The notes beneath the pieces were generated by a model that was not told the DNA's origin, ran no database searches, and saw only the letters and a program-made list of their open reading frames with translations. The position numbers were made by a program, and so were the translations under genes. Below, one piece after another: positions 1 through 5,626 of a DNA stretch of 24,352 nt. The stretch's first letter is position 1. Each line of letters begins with the position of its first letter. Source of the stretch: Bacillota bacterium (GTDB taxonomy: Bacteria; Bacillota; DTU030); the NCBI GenBank assembly GCA_012842325.1, contig DUTA01000120.1, positions 1 to 24,352 on the forward strand. The letters are read 5' to 3'.

Positions 1-137
1 AGACAATAACTCCTAGATGCGGGCGGGGGCAGGGGGCAAGAATAAAGGTGAGGGGCAAGGGGCCTCAATCCTTAGCGGCTTTTTGCAGGGGTTTTGGCAA
101 TATTTGCAGAATTATTACTTCTGTTGGGGGTCGGCAG

Positions 138-1403
138 ATGTTTTACGATAAAGCGAAGATTTATGTGAAGGCAGGTGATGGCGGGAACGGGATTGTCAGC
201 TTTCGCCGGGAAAAATATGTACCCCTGGGGGGACCCGATGGGGGCGACGGCGGCAAAGGCGGCGATATCGTCTTCATAGTTGATCCGGGCCTCCGCACCC
301 TGATGGATTTCCGTTACCAAAGGCATTATAAGGCAGAACGGGGGGCACCGGGGGGAGGGGCCAAGAAGCAGGGCCGGGATGGGCAGGATTTGCTTATTCG
401 CGTCCCGCCGGGAACCGTCATCAAGGATGCGGAAACAGGAGAGGTCCTGGCCGATCTGACGCGGCCGGGCGAAAGGGAGGTCATAGCTAGGGGCGGCAGG
501 GGAGGCAGGGGCAATGCCCGCTTCCTCAGTAACAGAAACCGGGCGCCCCGCTTTTCGGAAAAGGGGGAGCCGGGCGAAGAGCGCTGGCTGGAGCTGGAAT
601 TGAAGCTCCTGGCCGATGTGGGCCTGGTTGGCTATCCCAATGTAGGCAAATCAACCCTGCTGTCCCGTGTTTCGGCCGCCAGACCAAAGATCGCCGACTA
701 CCCCTTCACCACCCTAACTCCCAATTTAGGGGTGGTGCAGGTAGGGGAAGACAGCTTTGTTCTGGCTGATATTCCCGGTTTGATTGAAGGTGCCCACAGG
801 GGGGCCGGTTTGGGTCACGAGTTCCTCCGGCATCTGGAGCGAACCCGGCTCTTAATTCATGTTCTTGATCTGGCCGCCGTGGAAGGAAGGGATCCGGTCC
901 AGGATTTTTATATCATCAACGAGGAACTGGATCGTTACAGCAGGGAACTGGCTGCTTTGCCCCAGGTGGTTGCTGCCAACAAGATGGACTTGCCCCAGGC
1001 AAAGGAGAATCTTTTCCTTTTGAGGGAAAAGCTGGAGCCGGAGTATGAGATATTTCCCATTTCGGCAGTAACGGGTGAAGGGGTAGACAGGTTGCTCTTC
1101 CGCGTCAGCCAACTGCTGGCAGAACTTCCGGAAAAGGAGAAAACAGGGCTTGAGGAACCGCCGGTGAAAGTTTTCCGGGACCCTGCTGCTAAATTTGACA
1201 TTATCTGTAGTGGGAACATATATATAATCAAGGGCAAGGAAGTGGAACGGATAGCTGCGATGACCAATTTTGATCAGGAAGAAGGGGTCAAACGTTTCCA
1301 GCGTTATCTGGAGAGAACTGGCATCCTGGAGGCTTTGGTAGCAAAGGGGATAAAGGATGGTGATGTTGTCCGGATCGGCAAAATGGAATTTATCTATTCG
1401 TAA
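138..1403 (+). CDS. obgE: GTPase Obg (ribosome assembly / stress GTPase)
   Basis: Obg is a GTPase that binds the large ribosomal subunit and acts in its late assembly; in Bacillus it is also tied to stress signalling and sporulation. The 421-residue product has the three expected parts: a glycine-rich Obg fold (about 1-158), a G domain with the P-loop GYPNVGKS at 165-172, the DIPGLIEGA switch region, NKMD and a SAVTGEG G5 motif, and a C-terminal OCT domain ending in FIYS. I chose the ATG at 138 because the protein then begins MFYDKAKIYVKAGDGGNG, the usual Obg start, with a GGGGG stretch 7 nt upstream. The reading frame stays open further upstream to 48, but those residues do not look like Obg. 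Length and motifs are normal for the family. The identity is seen directly; the cellular role is family knowledge. Confidence 0.97.
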   Translation: MFYDKAKIYVKAGDGGNGIVSFRREKYVPLGGPDGGDGGKGGDIVFIVDPGLRTLMDFRYQRHYKAERGAPGGGAKKQGRDGQDLLIRVPPGTVIKDAETGEVLADLTRPGEREVIARGGRGGRGNARFLSNRNRAPRFSEKGEPGEERWLELELKLLADVGLVGYPNVGKSTLLSRVSAARPKIADYPFTTLTPNLGVVQVGEDSFVLADIPGLIEGAHRGAGLGHEFLRHLERTRLLIHVLDLAAVEGRDPVQDFYIINEELDRYSRELAALPQVVAANKMDLPQAKENLFLLREKLEPEYEIFPISAVTGEGVDRLLFRVSQLLAELPEKEKTGLEEPPVKVFRDPAAKFDIICSGNIYIIKGKEVERIAAMTNFDQEEGVKRFQRYLERTGILEALVAKGIKDGDVVRIGKMEFIYS

Positions 1404-1447
1404 TCAGCCCTCATAATCTTTCTTGTGAATGGAGGTTATGGGTTTCC

Positions 1448-1636
1448 ATGGAATGCCTTTCCTGCGGAAACTGTCAGCAGGGGGAAGCTATGTATTACTG
1501 TCCCGCCCGCAATGAATTTATTATAGATGAATCCTATACGCGCATTCGGGAAAGGGTAAAATCAAGCTGGAAAAAGGGTGACCCAGACTACGAGTCGCGG
1601 CGGAAAAGGATACGCAGGGAGCAGAAGACGGGTTAA
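1448..1636 (+). CDS. Small cysteine-containing protein of unknown function
   Basis: A 62-residue protein I do not recognise. Cysteines at positions 3, 6, 9 and 18 (pattern CxxCxxC then C) could bind a metal ion. The C-terminal half is strongly basic (KSSWKKGD, RRKRIRREQK), which would suit binding to nucleic acid or the ribosome. A GGAGGT ribosome binding site lies at 1431-1436, 11-12 nt before the ATG. An ATG at 1438 is too close to that site and opens only a short different frame. The gene starts 44 nt after obgE and is followed directly by a rho-independent terminator, so it probably closes the obgE transcript. Its placement suggests translation-linked work, but that is inference only. Confidence 0.7.
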   Translation: MECLSCGNCQQGEAMYYCPARNEFIIDESYTRIRERVKSSWKKGDPDYESRRKRIRREQKTG

Positions 1637-1642
1637 ATAAGT

Positions 1643-1667
1643 GCCGGGGTTCAGCCCGGCTTTTTTT
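1643..1667 (+). terminator. Rho-independent terminator after the obgE unit
   Basis: A six-pair GC stem, GCCGGG (1643-1648) with CCCGGC (1655-1660), a six-base loop, then seven T residues. It starts 6 nt after the stop of the small cysteine protein. Confidence 0.9.
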
Positions 1668-1781
1668 AACAATGATCATTTCTTCCTTTGGCAGGAAGGA
1701 ATAAGGCGAAAAAAAGAGAATTAAGAACAAGTGGCTATCGACACAACTTGCTGGGGTTATACTTCAACTGAGGTGGATGGA

Positions 1782-2462
1782 ATGGGCCCAGAGGTGAGGG
1801 ACCTCTTACATCTGCAGGGTAAGGTGAAAAGCGTAGCCATAATGGGTGGTACCTTTGATCCCATCCATTATGGCCATCTTGTGACGGCGGAAGCGGCGCG
1901 GGTGGAATACCAGGTTGACAAGGTCCTCTTTGTTCCCAACCGCCAGCCGCCCCATAAGAAGGATTACCCGGTAACACCGGCCAAGCATCGTTATCAGATG
2001 ACGGTCCTGGCAACTATAACCAACCCTTATTTTTATGTTTCCCGCATCGAAATTGACCGGCCAGCTCCATCCTATACCATCGATACCCTTCGCAGTGTCA
2101 GGAAGGTCTTTGGACCCGAGGTGAAACTGTACTTCATCAGCGGTGCCGATGCCATCCTTGACATTCTGACCTGGAAGGATGTCGATGAAGTGATGGAGAT
2201 GTGTTATTTTATAGCTGCTACGCGACCGGGTTACCCCCTGGAGGAGCTGGGTCGACGTCTTGGTCACCTCCTGGAAAAGTATTCCCACAAGGTTTACTGT
2301 GTCGAGGTTCCTGCTCTGGCTATCTCTTCGACAGATATCCGGCAGCGGGTGGCCCAAAATCGTCCCATCAAGTATCTCCTGCCTGAAAGTGTTGAGAATT
2401 ATATTTATAAGTATAGACTCTACCATGATGAAGGGAATTGGAACCACCACCCGTTGAAGTAG
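1782..2462 (+). CDS. nadD: Nicotinate-nucleotide adenylyltransferase
   Basis: NadD joins nicotinate mononucleotide to AMP from ATP, giving nicotinate adenine dinucleotide on the route to NAD. The nucleotidyltransferase signature GGTFDPIHYGH is at about 22-32 and the C-terminal ISSTDIR motif, typical of NadD, is at about 181-187. The start is uncertain. The frame is open from a GTG at 1731, but the ATG at 1782 has a GAGGTGG ribosome binding site 5 nt upstream and gives 226 residues. A GTG at 1824 would give 212 residues and begin close to the conserved MGGTFDP, nearer the usual length, but has a poorer site. nadD followed by yqeK and rsfS is the common Firmicutes order; here an RRM gene is inserted after nadD. 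Confidence 0.94.
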   Translation: MGPEVRDLLHLQGKVKSVAIMGGTFDPIHYGHLVTAEAARVEYQVDKVLFVPNRQPPHKKDYPVTPAKHRYQMTVLATITNPYFYVSRIEIDRPAPSYTIDTLRSVRKVFGPEVKLYFISGADAILDILTWKDVDEVMEMCYFIAATRPGYPLEELGRRLGHLLEKYSHKVYCVEVPALAISSTDIRQRVAQNRPIKYLLPESVENYIYKYRLYHDEGNWNHHPLK

Positions 2463-2534
2463 AGCCTGGGAGTTCCCAAAGGCCGGGTCACAGACCTTTT
2501 TCCTTTCCTGCCTGACTGTGGCAGCGGGGGGCGG

Positions 2535-2564
2535 GAATAGGAAGAAAGGGCCCTGTGCATACTA
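2535..2564 (+). promoter_or_regulatory. Candidate sigma-G (forespore) promoter for the RRM gene
   Basis: GAATA (2535-2539), exactly 18 nt, then CATACTA (2558-2564). This matches the published Bacillus sigma-G consensus (GHATR, 18 nt, CATWHTA) at every position. The start codon follows at 2617. It is a consensus match by eye; no transcript evidence is available. Confidence 0.45.
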
Positions 2565-2582
2565 GGCCTAGAGGCAACAGGG
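2551..2582. repeat. Nested inverted repeats around a perfect palindrome
   Basis: The 10-base perfect palindrome CTAGGCCTAG (2562-2571) sits inside a 6-base inverted repeat, CCCTGT (2551-2556) and ACAGGG (2577-2582). It overlaps the -10 of the proposed sigma-G promoter and its expected start point. It could be an operator or the foot of a structured leader. Confidence 0.5.
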
Positions 2583-2616
2583 GATTCTGGGGACCAGGAA
2601 AGAGAGGTGAACCATT

Positions 2617-2883
2617 GTGACCAAGACCATATACGTTGGCAACCTGCCCTGGAGCACAACCAAGGAGGAGCTGGCCGAAGTCTTTGCCGAGAGGACTGGC
2701 GTTGTTATCACCGACAGCCGGATTATAACCGATCGGGAAACCGGTCGTTCGCGGGGATTTGGATTTGTAGAGGTGGAAACAGACGAGGACCTGGCCAAGG
2801 TTGTGGAAATATTGAATGGTGCCGATTTCAACGGCCGGGAGATCATTGTCAATGAAGCAAGGCCGAGGAATGGCCGGTTCTAA
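2617..2883 (+). CDS. RRM-domain RNA-binding protein
   Basis: A single RNA-recognition motif of 88 residues, similar in layout to the small bacterial and cyanobacterial Rbp proteins. RNP2 is IYVGNL at 5-10 and RNP1 is RGFGFVEV at 46-53; the aromatic residues that stack on RNA (Y6, F48, F50) are all present. A short basic tail (RPRNGRF) follows. The start is GTG with GAGAGGTG at 2602-2609, 7 nt upstream. A hairpin terminator follows the stop, so the gene appears to be transcribed alone. RNA binding is secure from the motifs; the target RNAs are unknown. A sigma-G-like promoter upstream raises the possibility of forespore expression. Confidence 0.93.
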   Translation: MTKTIYVGNLPWSTTKEELAEVFAERTGVVITDSRIITDRETGRSRGFGFVEVETDEDLAKVVEILNGADFNGREIIVNEARPRNGRF

Positions 2884-2898
2884 ATTTATGAATACAGC

Positions 2899-2935
2899 CA
2901 GCCTTCACCTTCCCGGTGGAGGCTGAATTTATTTG
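2899..2935 (+). terminator. Hairpin terminator after the RRM gene
   Basis: An 11-pair stem with one G-U pair (2899-2909 with 2915-2925), a five-base loop, then the AT-rich run AATTTATTT. The stem is strong but the T tract is broken. Confidence 0.65.
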
Positions 2936-2976
2936 AGCCGGGGATGCCCAAGGACAAGAAAGAAGGGAGGATAGTT

Positions 2977-3561
2977 GTGGCCCTGGAGGAGCTAAAAGCG
3001 AAGGTTAAAGGGCTATTGTCCCGGCGGCGCTGGGATCATACCCTGCGGGTAGTTGAGATGTCTCTGGAAATGGTTGCCAGCCTCCAGCTTGAAATAGAAC
3101 CAAGTAAGGTTGAGACTGCTGCCCTCTTACACGATTGCGCCAAGGATTTGCCCCTGGGGGAACAGTTGAAAAAGGCCGGTCACTTTGGTATAGTATTAAC
3201 TAGTTCAGACCTACTTTGCCCCAGCACTTTGCACAGCCGGGTTGGGGCAGGAATGGCACAGCATGAATTTGGCATAAGGGATGCAGACATTCTCCAGGCC
3301 ATTGCTTTGCATACGACCGGCGGCCCCAGGATGTCACCCCTGGCCAAGATTATTTTTGTGGCCGATTATATTGAACCGGGGCGTTCTTTTCCGGGTCTGG
3401 AAAAGGTCCGCAGCCTGGCGAAAAAGGAACTAAATGGTGCTGTGTTGGCCTGCATGGAGCAAACCCTGCGCTACCTGCTCCAGCGGGGAGACATAATCCA
3501 CCCCCGGATGATAGCGGCCCGGAATTATATCCTGGCGACAGAAAATCATACCCTGCTTTAA
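2977..3561 (+). CDS. yqeK: HD-domain phosphohydrolase YqeK (diadenosine tetraphosphate hydrolase family)
   Basis: YqeK proteins are metal-dependent HD-domain enzymes reported to split Ap4A symmetrically into two ADP. The metal-binding residues are visible: H21 (RWDHTL), the H52-D53 pair (LLHDCAKDL), H86 (TLHS), H112 (ALHTTG) and D130 (VADYIEP). The GTG at 2977 is preferred because AGGGAGG lies 6 nt before it and the product (194 residues) starts at the usual distance from the first histidine. An in-frame ATG at 2944 would add 11 residues but has no good ribosome binding site. The stop touches the ribosome binding site of the following LCP gene, so the two are likely co-transcribed. Confidence 0.92.
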   Translation: MALEELKAKVKGLLSRRRWDHTLRVVEMSLEMVASLQLEIEPSKVETAALLHDCAKDLPLGEQLKKAGHFGIVLTSSDLLCPSTLHSRVGAGMAQHEFGIRDADILQAIALHTTGGPRMSPLAKIIFVADYIEPGRSFPGLEKVRSLAKKELNGAVLACMEQTLRYLLQRGDIIHPRMIAARNYILATENHTLL

Positions 3562-3577
3562 GGAGAGGGGTACAGCA

Positions 3578-4831
3578 ATGGCAATGACCGTTCGGCAAAA
3601 ACGGGTCCGCAAACGGATAAACTGGAAACGTTTTGGTATTTTTCTCACCTGCGGCCTCCTTTTTTTTCTGCTCATGGTGGGCTCAAGTATATATACAATC
3701 CTCCTTGGTATAACGGGAAAGGAGCAATCACCGGGCACTGCCCAGGGAGAGGAAGTACTGCCACCGAAAATTGGTGAGCGGGTTAATGTTCTGCTCCTGG
3801 GTGTTGATGCGGGCGTCATTGAAGGCAGCAACAGGCGGGGACCAAGCCGGACCGATACCATGATGGTGGTAAGTTTCGATCCCGAAACCCTGGAGGCGGG
3901 AGTTCTCTCCATCCCCCGGGATACCAGGGTCAATATACCCGGGAAGGGCATAAATAAGATCAATGCTGCCCATGCCTATGGCGGTCCCCTGCTGGCCAAG
4001 AAAACGGTGGAGGATCTCCTTGATATTCCCATCCACTACTACGTAAAAGTAAACCTGGAAGGTTTTGAGGAGATTGTCGATGCCCTGGGCGGGATAGAGT
4101 TGGTCATCGAAGAGGACATGAACTATTGGGACCCGGTCCAGGATCTTCGCATTAATTTAAAGGCTTCCCCTGAGCCCCAGCTGTTAAACGGTCACGACGC
4201 CCTGGGCTATGTTCGTTATCGGGGTGACGGCGGTGGAGACATCGGCCGTATCCCCCGGCAGCAAAAATTCATTCGGGTTTTGGCGGACAAGCTCCTGAGC
4301 ATGAGCACGGTGTGGAAAATCCCGGAACTGGTAAGTATATTTACCAGGAATGTGGAAACCGATATGGATGTGCTGCAAGTTATCCAGTATGCCGAGAAGG
4401 CCAGGAGAATGAATCTGGAAGATCTCCAGATGGAAACCCTGGTGGGTATTGACCGGTATATAGACGGTATCAGTTATTGGCTGGTCGACGAAGCCGGCAT
4501 GGGAGAGCAGGTTGACCGGGTCTTGAAGGGTATCAACCGGGAGGAGAACAGGGATATCAGGGTGCAGATTTTGAATGGCAACGGGCAGAGCGGTGATGCC
4601 AGCAAACTGGCGGCCGAAATGCGCCGCTATGGTTTCAATGTTGTCGCCGTTGCCAATGCCGACCACTTTGAGTATGAGGAAAGCCTGATCATCAACCATG
4701 GTGAAGATATTCTGCCAGCCCGGAAAGTAGCCCGGGCCACGGGCATCACCCGGATCAGCCAGGGCGAAGCCCTGGTTCTGGAGGAAGGCGGGGAAGTGGA
4801 TGTCACCGTTATTATTGGTAAAAACCACTGA
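3578..4831 (+). CDS. LytR-CpsA-Psr (LCP) family cell-wall glycopolymer ligase
   Basis: LCP enzymes transfer undecaprenyl-linked glycopolymers such as teichoic acids to peptidoglycan on the outer face of the membrane. The 417-residue protein has a basic cytoplasmic N-terminus, one membrane segment (about 18-45), the LCP domain with VLLLGVDAG, RTDTMMVVSFDP and SIPRDTRV (about 68-120), and a C-terminal LytR_C domain starting near 328 (QILNGNG). The arginine and aspartate residues that bind the polyprenyl pyrophosphate (R91, D93, R114, D115) are present. AGGAGAGGGG ends 7 nt before the ATG, directly after the yqeK stop. The exact polymer moved cannot be told from sequence. Confidence 0.93.
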   Translation: MAMTVRQKRVRKRINWKRFGIFLTCGLLFFLLMVGSSIYTILLGITGKEQSPGTAQGEEVLPPKIGERVNVLLLGVDAGVIEGSNRRGPSRTDTMMVVSFDPETLEAGVLSIPRDTRVNIPGKGINKINAAHAYGGPLLAKKTVEDLLDIPIHYYVKVNLEGFEEIVDALGGIELVIEEDMNYWDPVQDLRINLKASPEPQLLNGHDALGYVRYRGDGGGDIGRIPRQQKFIRVLADKLLSMSTVWKIPELVSIFTRNVETDMDVLQVIQYAEKARRMNLEDLQMETLVGIDRYIDGISYWLVDEAGMGEQVDRVLKGINREENRDIRVQILNGNGQSGDASKLAAEMRRYGFNVVAVANADHFEYEESLIINHGEDILPARKVARATGITRISQGEALVLEEGGEVDVTVIIGKNH

Positions 4832-4891
4832 GCTTGCATAATATAACAAGTATGGGACTGCCTTTGCGAAAGGGCAATAGGAGGGAAGTTG

Positions 4892-5245
4892 ATGAACAGT
4901 AGGGCAAAGGCGCTGCTGGCTGCCCGCGCTGCCGAGGAAAAGAAGGCCAAGGATGTTGTCGTCCTTGATATCCAGCACCTCTCGCCCCTGTGTGATTTCT
5001 TTGTCATTGCCAGCGGCAGCAGTAGAATCCAGGTGAAGGCCATTGCCGAGATTGTTGAGCAAAGGCTGGCGGAGGCGGGCTTTTTCCTGGTCCACCGGGA
5101 AGGGCAGAAGGATGCCGGCTGGATCCTGCTGGATTATGGCGATGTGGTCATCCATGTCTTTAGCGAGGAAAGGCGTGCCTTTTATGACCTGGAAAGGCTG
5201 TGGGGTGATGCCAGAAGGGTAGAAACAGGGACTGGCCAGAGTTGA
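4892..5245 (+). CDS. rsfS: Ribosomal silencing factor RsfS
   Basis: RsfS (YbeB/iojap family) binds ribosomal protein uL14 and blocks joining of the subunits when nutrients are short. The 117-residue product contains the family landmarks VVVLDIQHLSPLCDFFVIASGSS, split across the N-terminal half, and DAGWILLDYGDVVIHVF in the second half. The ATG at 4892 has AGGAGGG 6 nt upstream; a TTG one codon earlier is less likely. A small hairpin (4859-4876) sits just before the ribosome binding site. The LCP-rsfS-leuS order is typical for the phylum. The leuS promoter begins 3 nt after the stop. Confidence 0.95.
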   Translation: MNSRAKALLAARAAEEKKAKDVVVLDIQHLSPLCDFFVIASGSSRIQVKAIAEIVEQRLAEAGFFLVHREGQKDAGWILLDYGDVVIHVFSEERRAFYDLERLWGDARRVETGTGQS

Positions 5246-5248
5246 TGC

Positions 5249-5277
5249 TTGACTTTTCCTGGAGCTTCTTATATAAT
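5249..5277 (+). promoter_or_regulatory. Sigma-A promoter for the T-box leader, tRNA-Ala and leuS
   Basis: TTGACT (5249-5254), 17 nt, TATAAT (5272-5277): a near-perfect vegetative promoter. Transcription should start near 5284, ahead of T-box Stem I. It is the only strong promoter seen before tRNA-Ala, so it probably drives both the tRNA and leuS. Confidence 0.9.
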
Positions 5278-5435
5278 ATGGACTGTAATAATTAAAAATG
5301 GTTTCCTGGGCGATGAGGAGGAGTAGTAGGCAGATGCTCCTTGCCAGAGAGCCGGTGGTGGGTGGAAACCGGTAGAGAGAATTTGCCGAACTCGCCTCGG
5401 AGTTGTGGATACTAATAAGTGGGTAAAAACAAGAT

Positions 5436-5511
5436 GGGGCTGTAGCTCAGCTGGGAGAGCGCCTGAATGGCATTCAGGAGGTCAGGGGTTCGAGCCCCCT
5501 CAGCTCCACCA
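5436..5511 (+). tRNA. tRNA-Ala, anticodon GGC, inside the leuS T-box leader
   Basis: A complete 76-nt tRNA with CCA encoded. Acceptor stem GGGGCTG (5436-5442) pairs with CAGCTCC (5501-5507) and includes the G3-U70 pair, the main identity element for alanyl-tRNA synthetase. The D arm is GCTC/GAGC, the anticodon stem is CCTGA/TCAGG around loop ATGGCAT with anticodon GGC at 5469-5471, and the T arm is AGGGG/CCCCT with TTCGAGC. The discriminator is A (5508) and CCA is 5509-5511. There is no private promoter or terminator: it lies 150 nt into the leuS transcript and 18 nt before the T-box motif. It looks fully functional, with no mismatches in the stems. Confidence 0.97.
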
Positions 5512-5556
5512 TTTTGTTTTTTACCAAGCAGGGTGGTACCGCGGGTGGAAAATTGG

Positions 5557-5596
5557 CCTCTCGTCCCTGACAGATGTCGGGTGGCGGGAGGTTTTT
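5557..5596 (+). terminator. T-box attenuator of leuS
   Basis: CCTCTCG (5557-5563) pairs with CGGGAGG (5585-5591), followed inward by CCC/GGG and GAC/GTC pairs, then GTTTTTAT. The CCC at 5565-5567 also pairs with GGG of the T-box motif at 5531-5533, so terminator and antiterminator exclude each other. The site is downstream of tRNA-Ala, so attenuation would not stop tRNA synthesis. Confidence 0.88.
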
Positions 5597-5626
5597 ATAT
5601 ATCTGTGGGAAAAGGAGGAGTATAGT

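Larger units (their letters stand above)
5310..5596 (+). promoter_or_regulatory. Leucine T-box leader of leuS, interrupted by a tRNA gene
   Basis: T-box leaders sense uncharged tRNA and let transcription pass a terminator. In Stem I, GAGG (5318-5321) pairs with CCTC (5395-5398) and GGCA (5329-5332) with TGCC (5384-5387). They enclose an internal loop with AGTAGTA on one side and GAACTCG on the other. That is the loop E arrangement (AGTA opposite GAA), which makes CTC (5391-5393, leucine) the specifier. The canonical T-box AGGGTGGTACCGCG is at 5530-5543; its TGGT bulge fits a tRNA ending A-CCA, as tRNA-Leu does. Its 3' partner CCCT is at 5565-5568 within CGTCCCT. A tRNA-Ala gene fills 5436-5511, where Stems II/III or a linker would normally be; I see no clear Stem II or III in the remaining 30 nt. 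Confidence 0.93.

Noticed and set aside
20..70. Repeated GGGGGCAAG / GGGGCAAG blocks at the left edge, possibly a small tandem repeat
   Set aside because: Only two or three imperfect copies in a purine-rich stretch; not enough to call a repeat, and the upstream context is cut off.
48..137. N-terminal extension of Obg in the open frame
   Set aside because: The extra 30 residues do not resemble Obg proteins, and the ATG at 138 gives the canonical start.
1806..2450. Long open frame on the minus strand opposite nadD
   Set aside because: It mirrors a clear nadD gene, has no ribosome binding site or recognisable motifs, and is explained by codon bias in GC-rich DNA.
2478..2501. AAAGG ... CCTTTTT hairpin after nadD as terminator
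   Set aside because: Only five pairs with a 12-base loop; too weak to call.
4184..5155. 323-codon minus-strand open frame opposite the LCP and rsfS genes
   Set aside because: It spans two well-supported plus-strand genes and their gap, and its translation has no family features.
5405..5626. N-terminal extension of LeuS through the T-box and tRNA
   Set aside because: The frame happens to be open through structured RNA; the ATG at 5627 has the ribosome binding site and the normal LeuS start.
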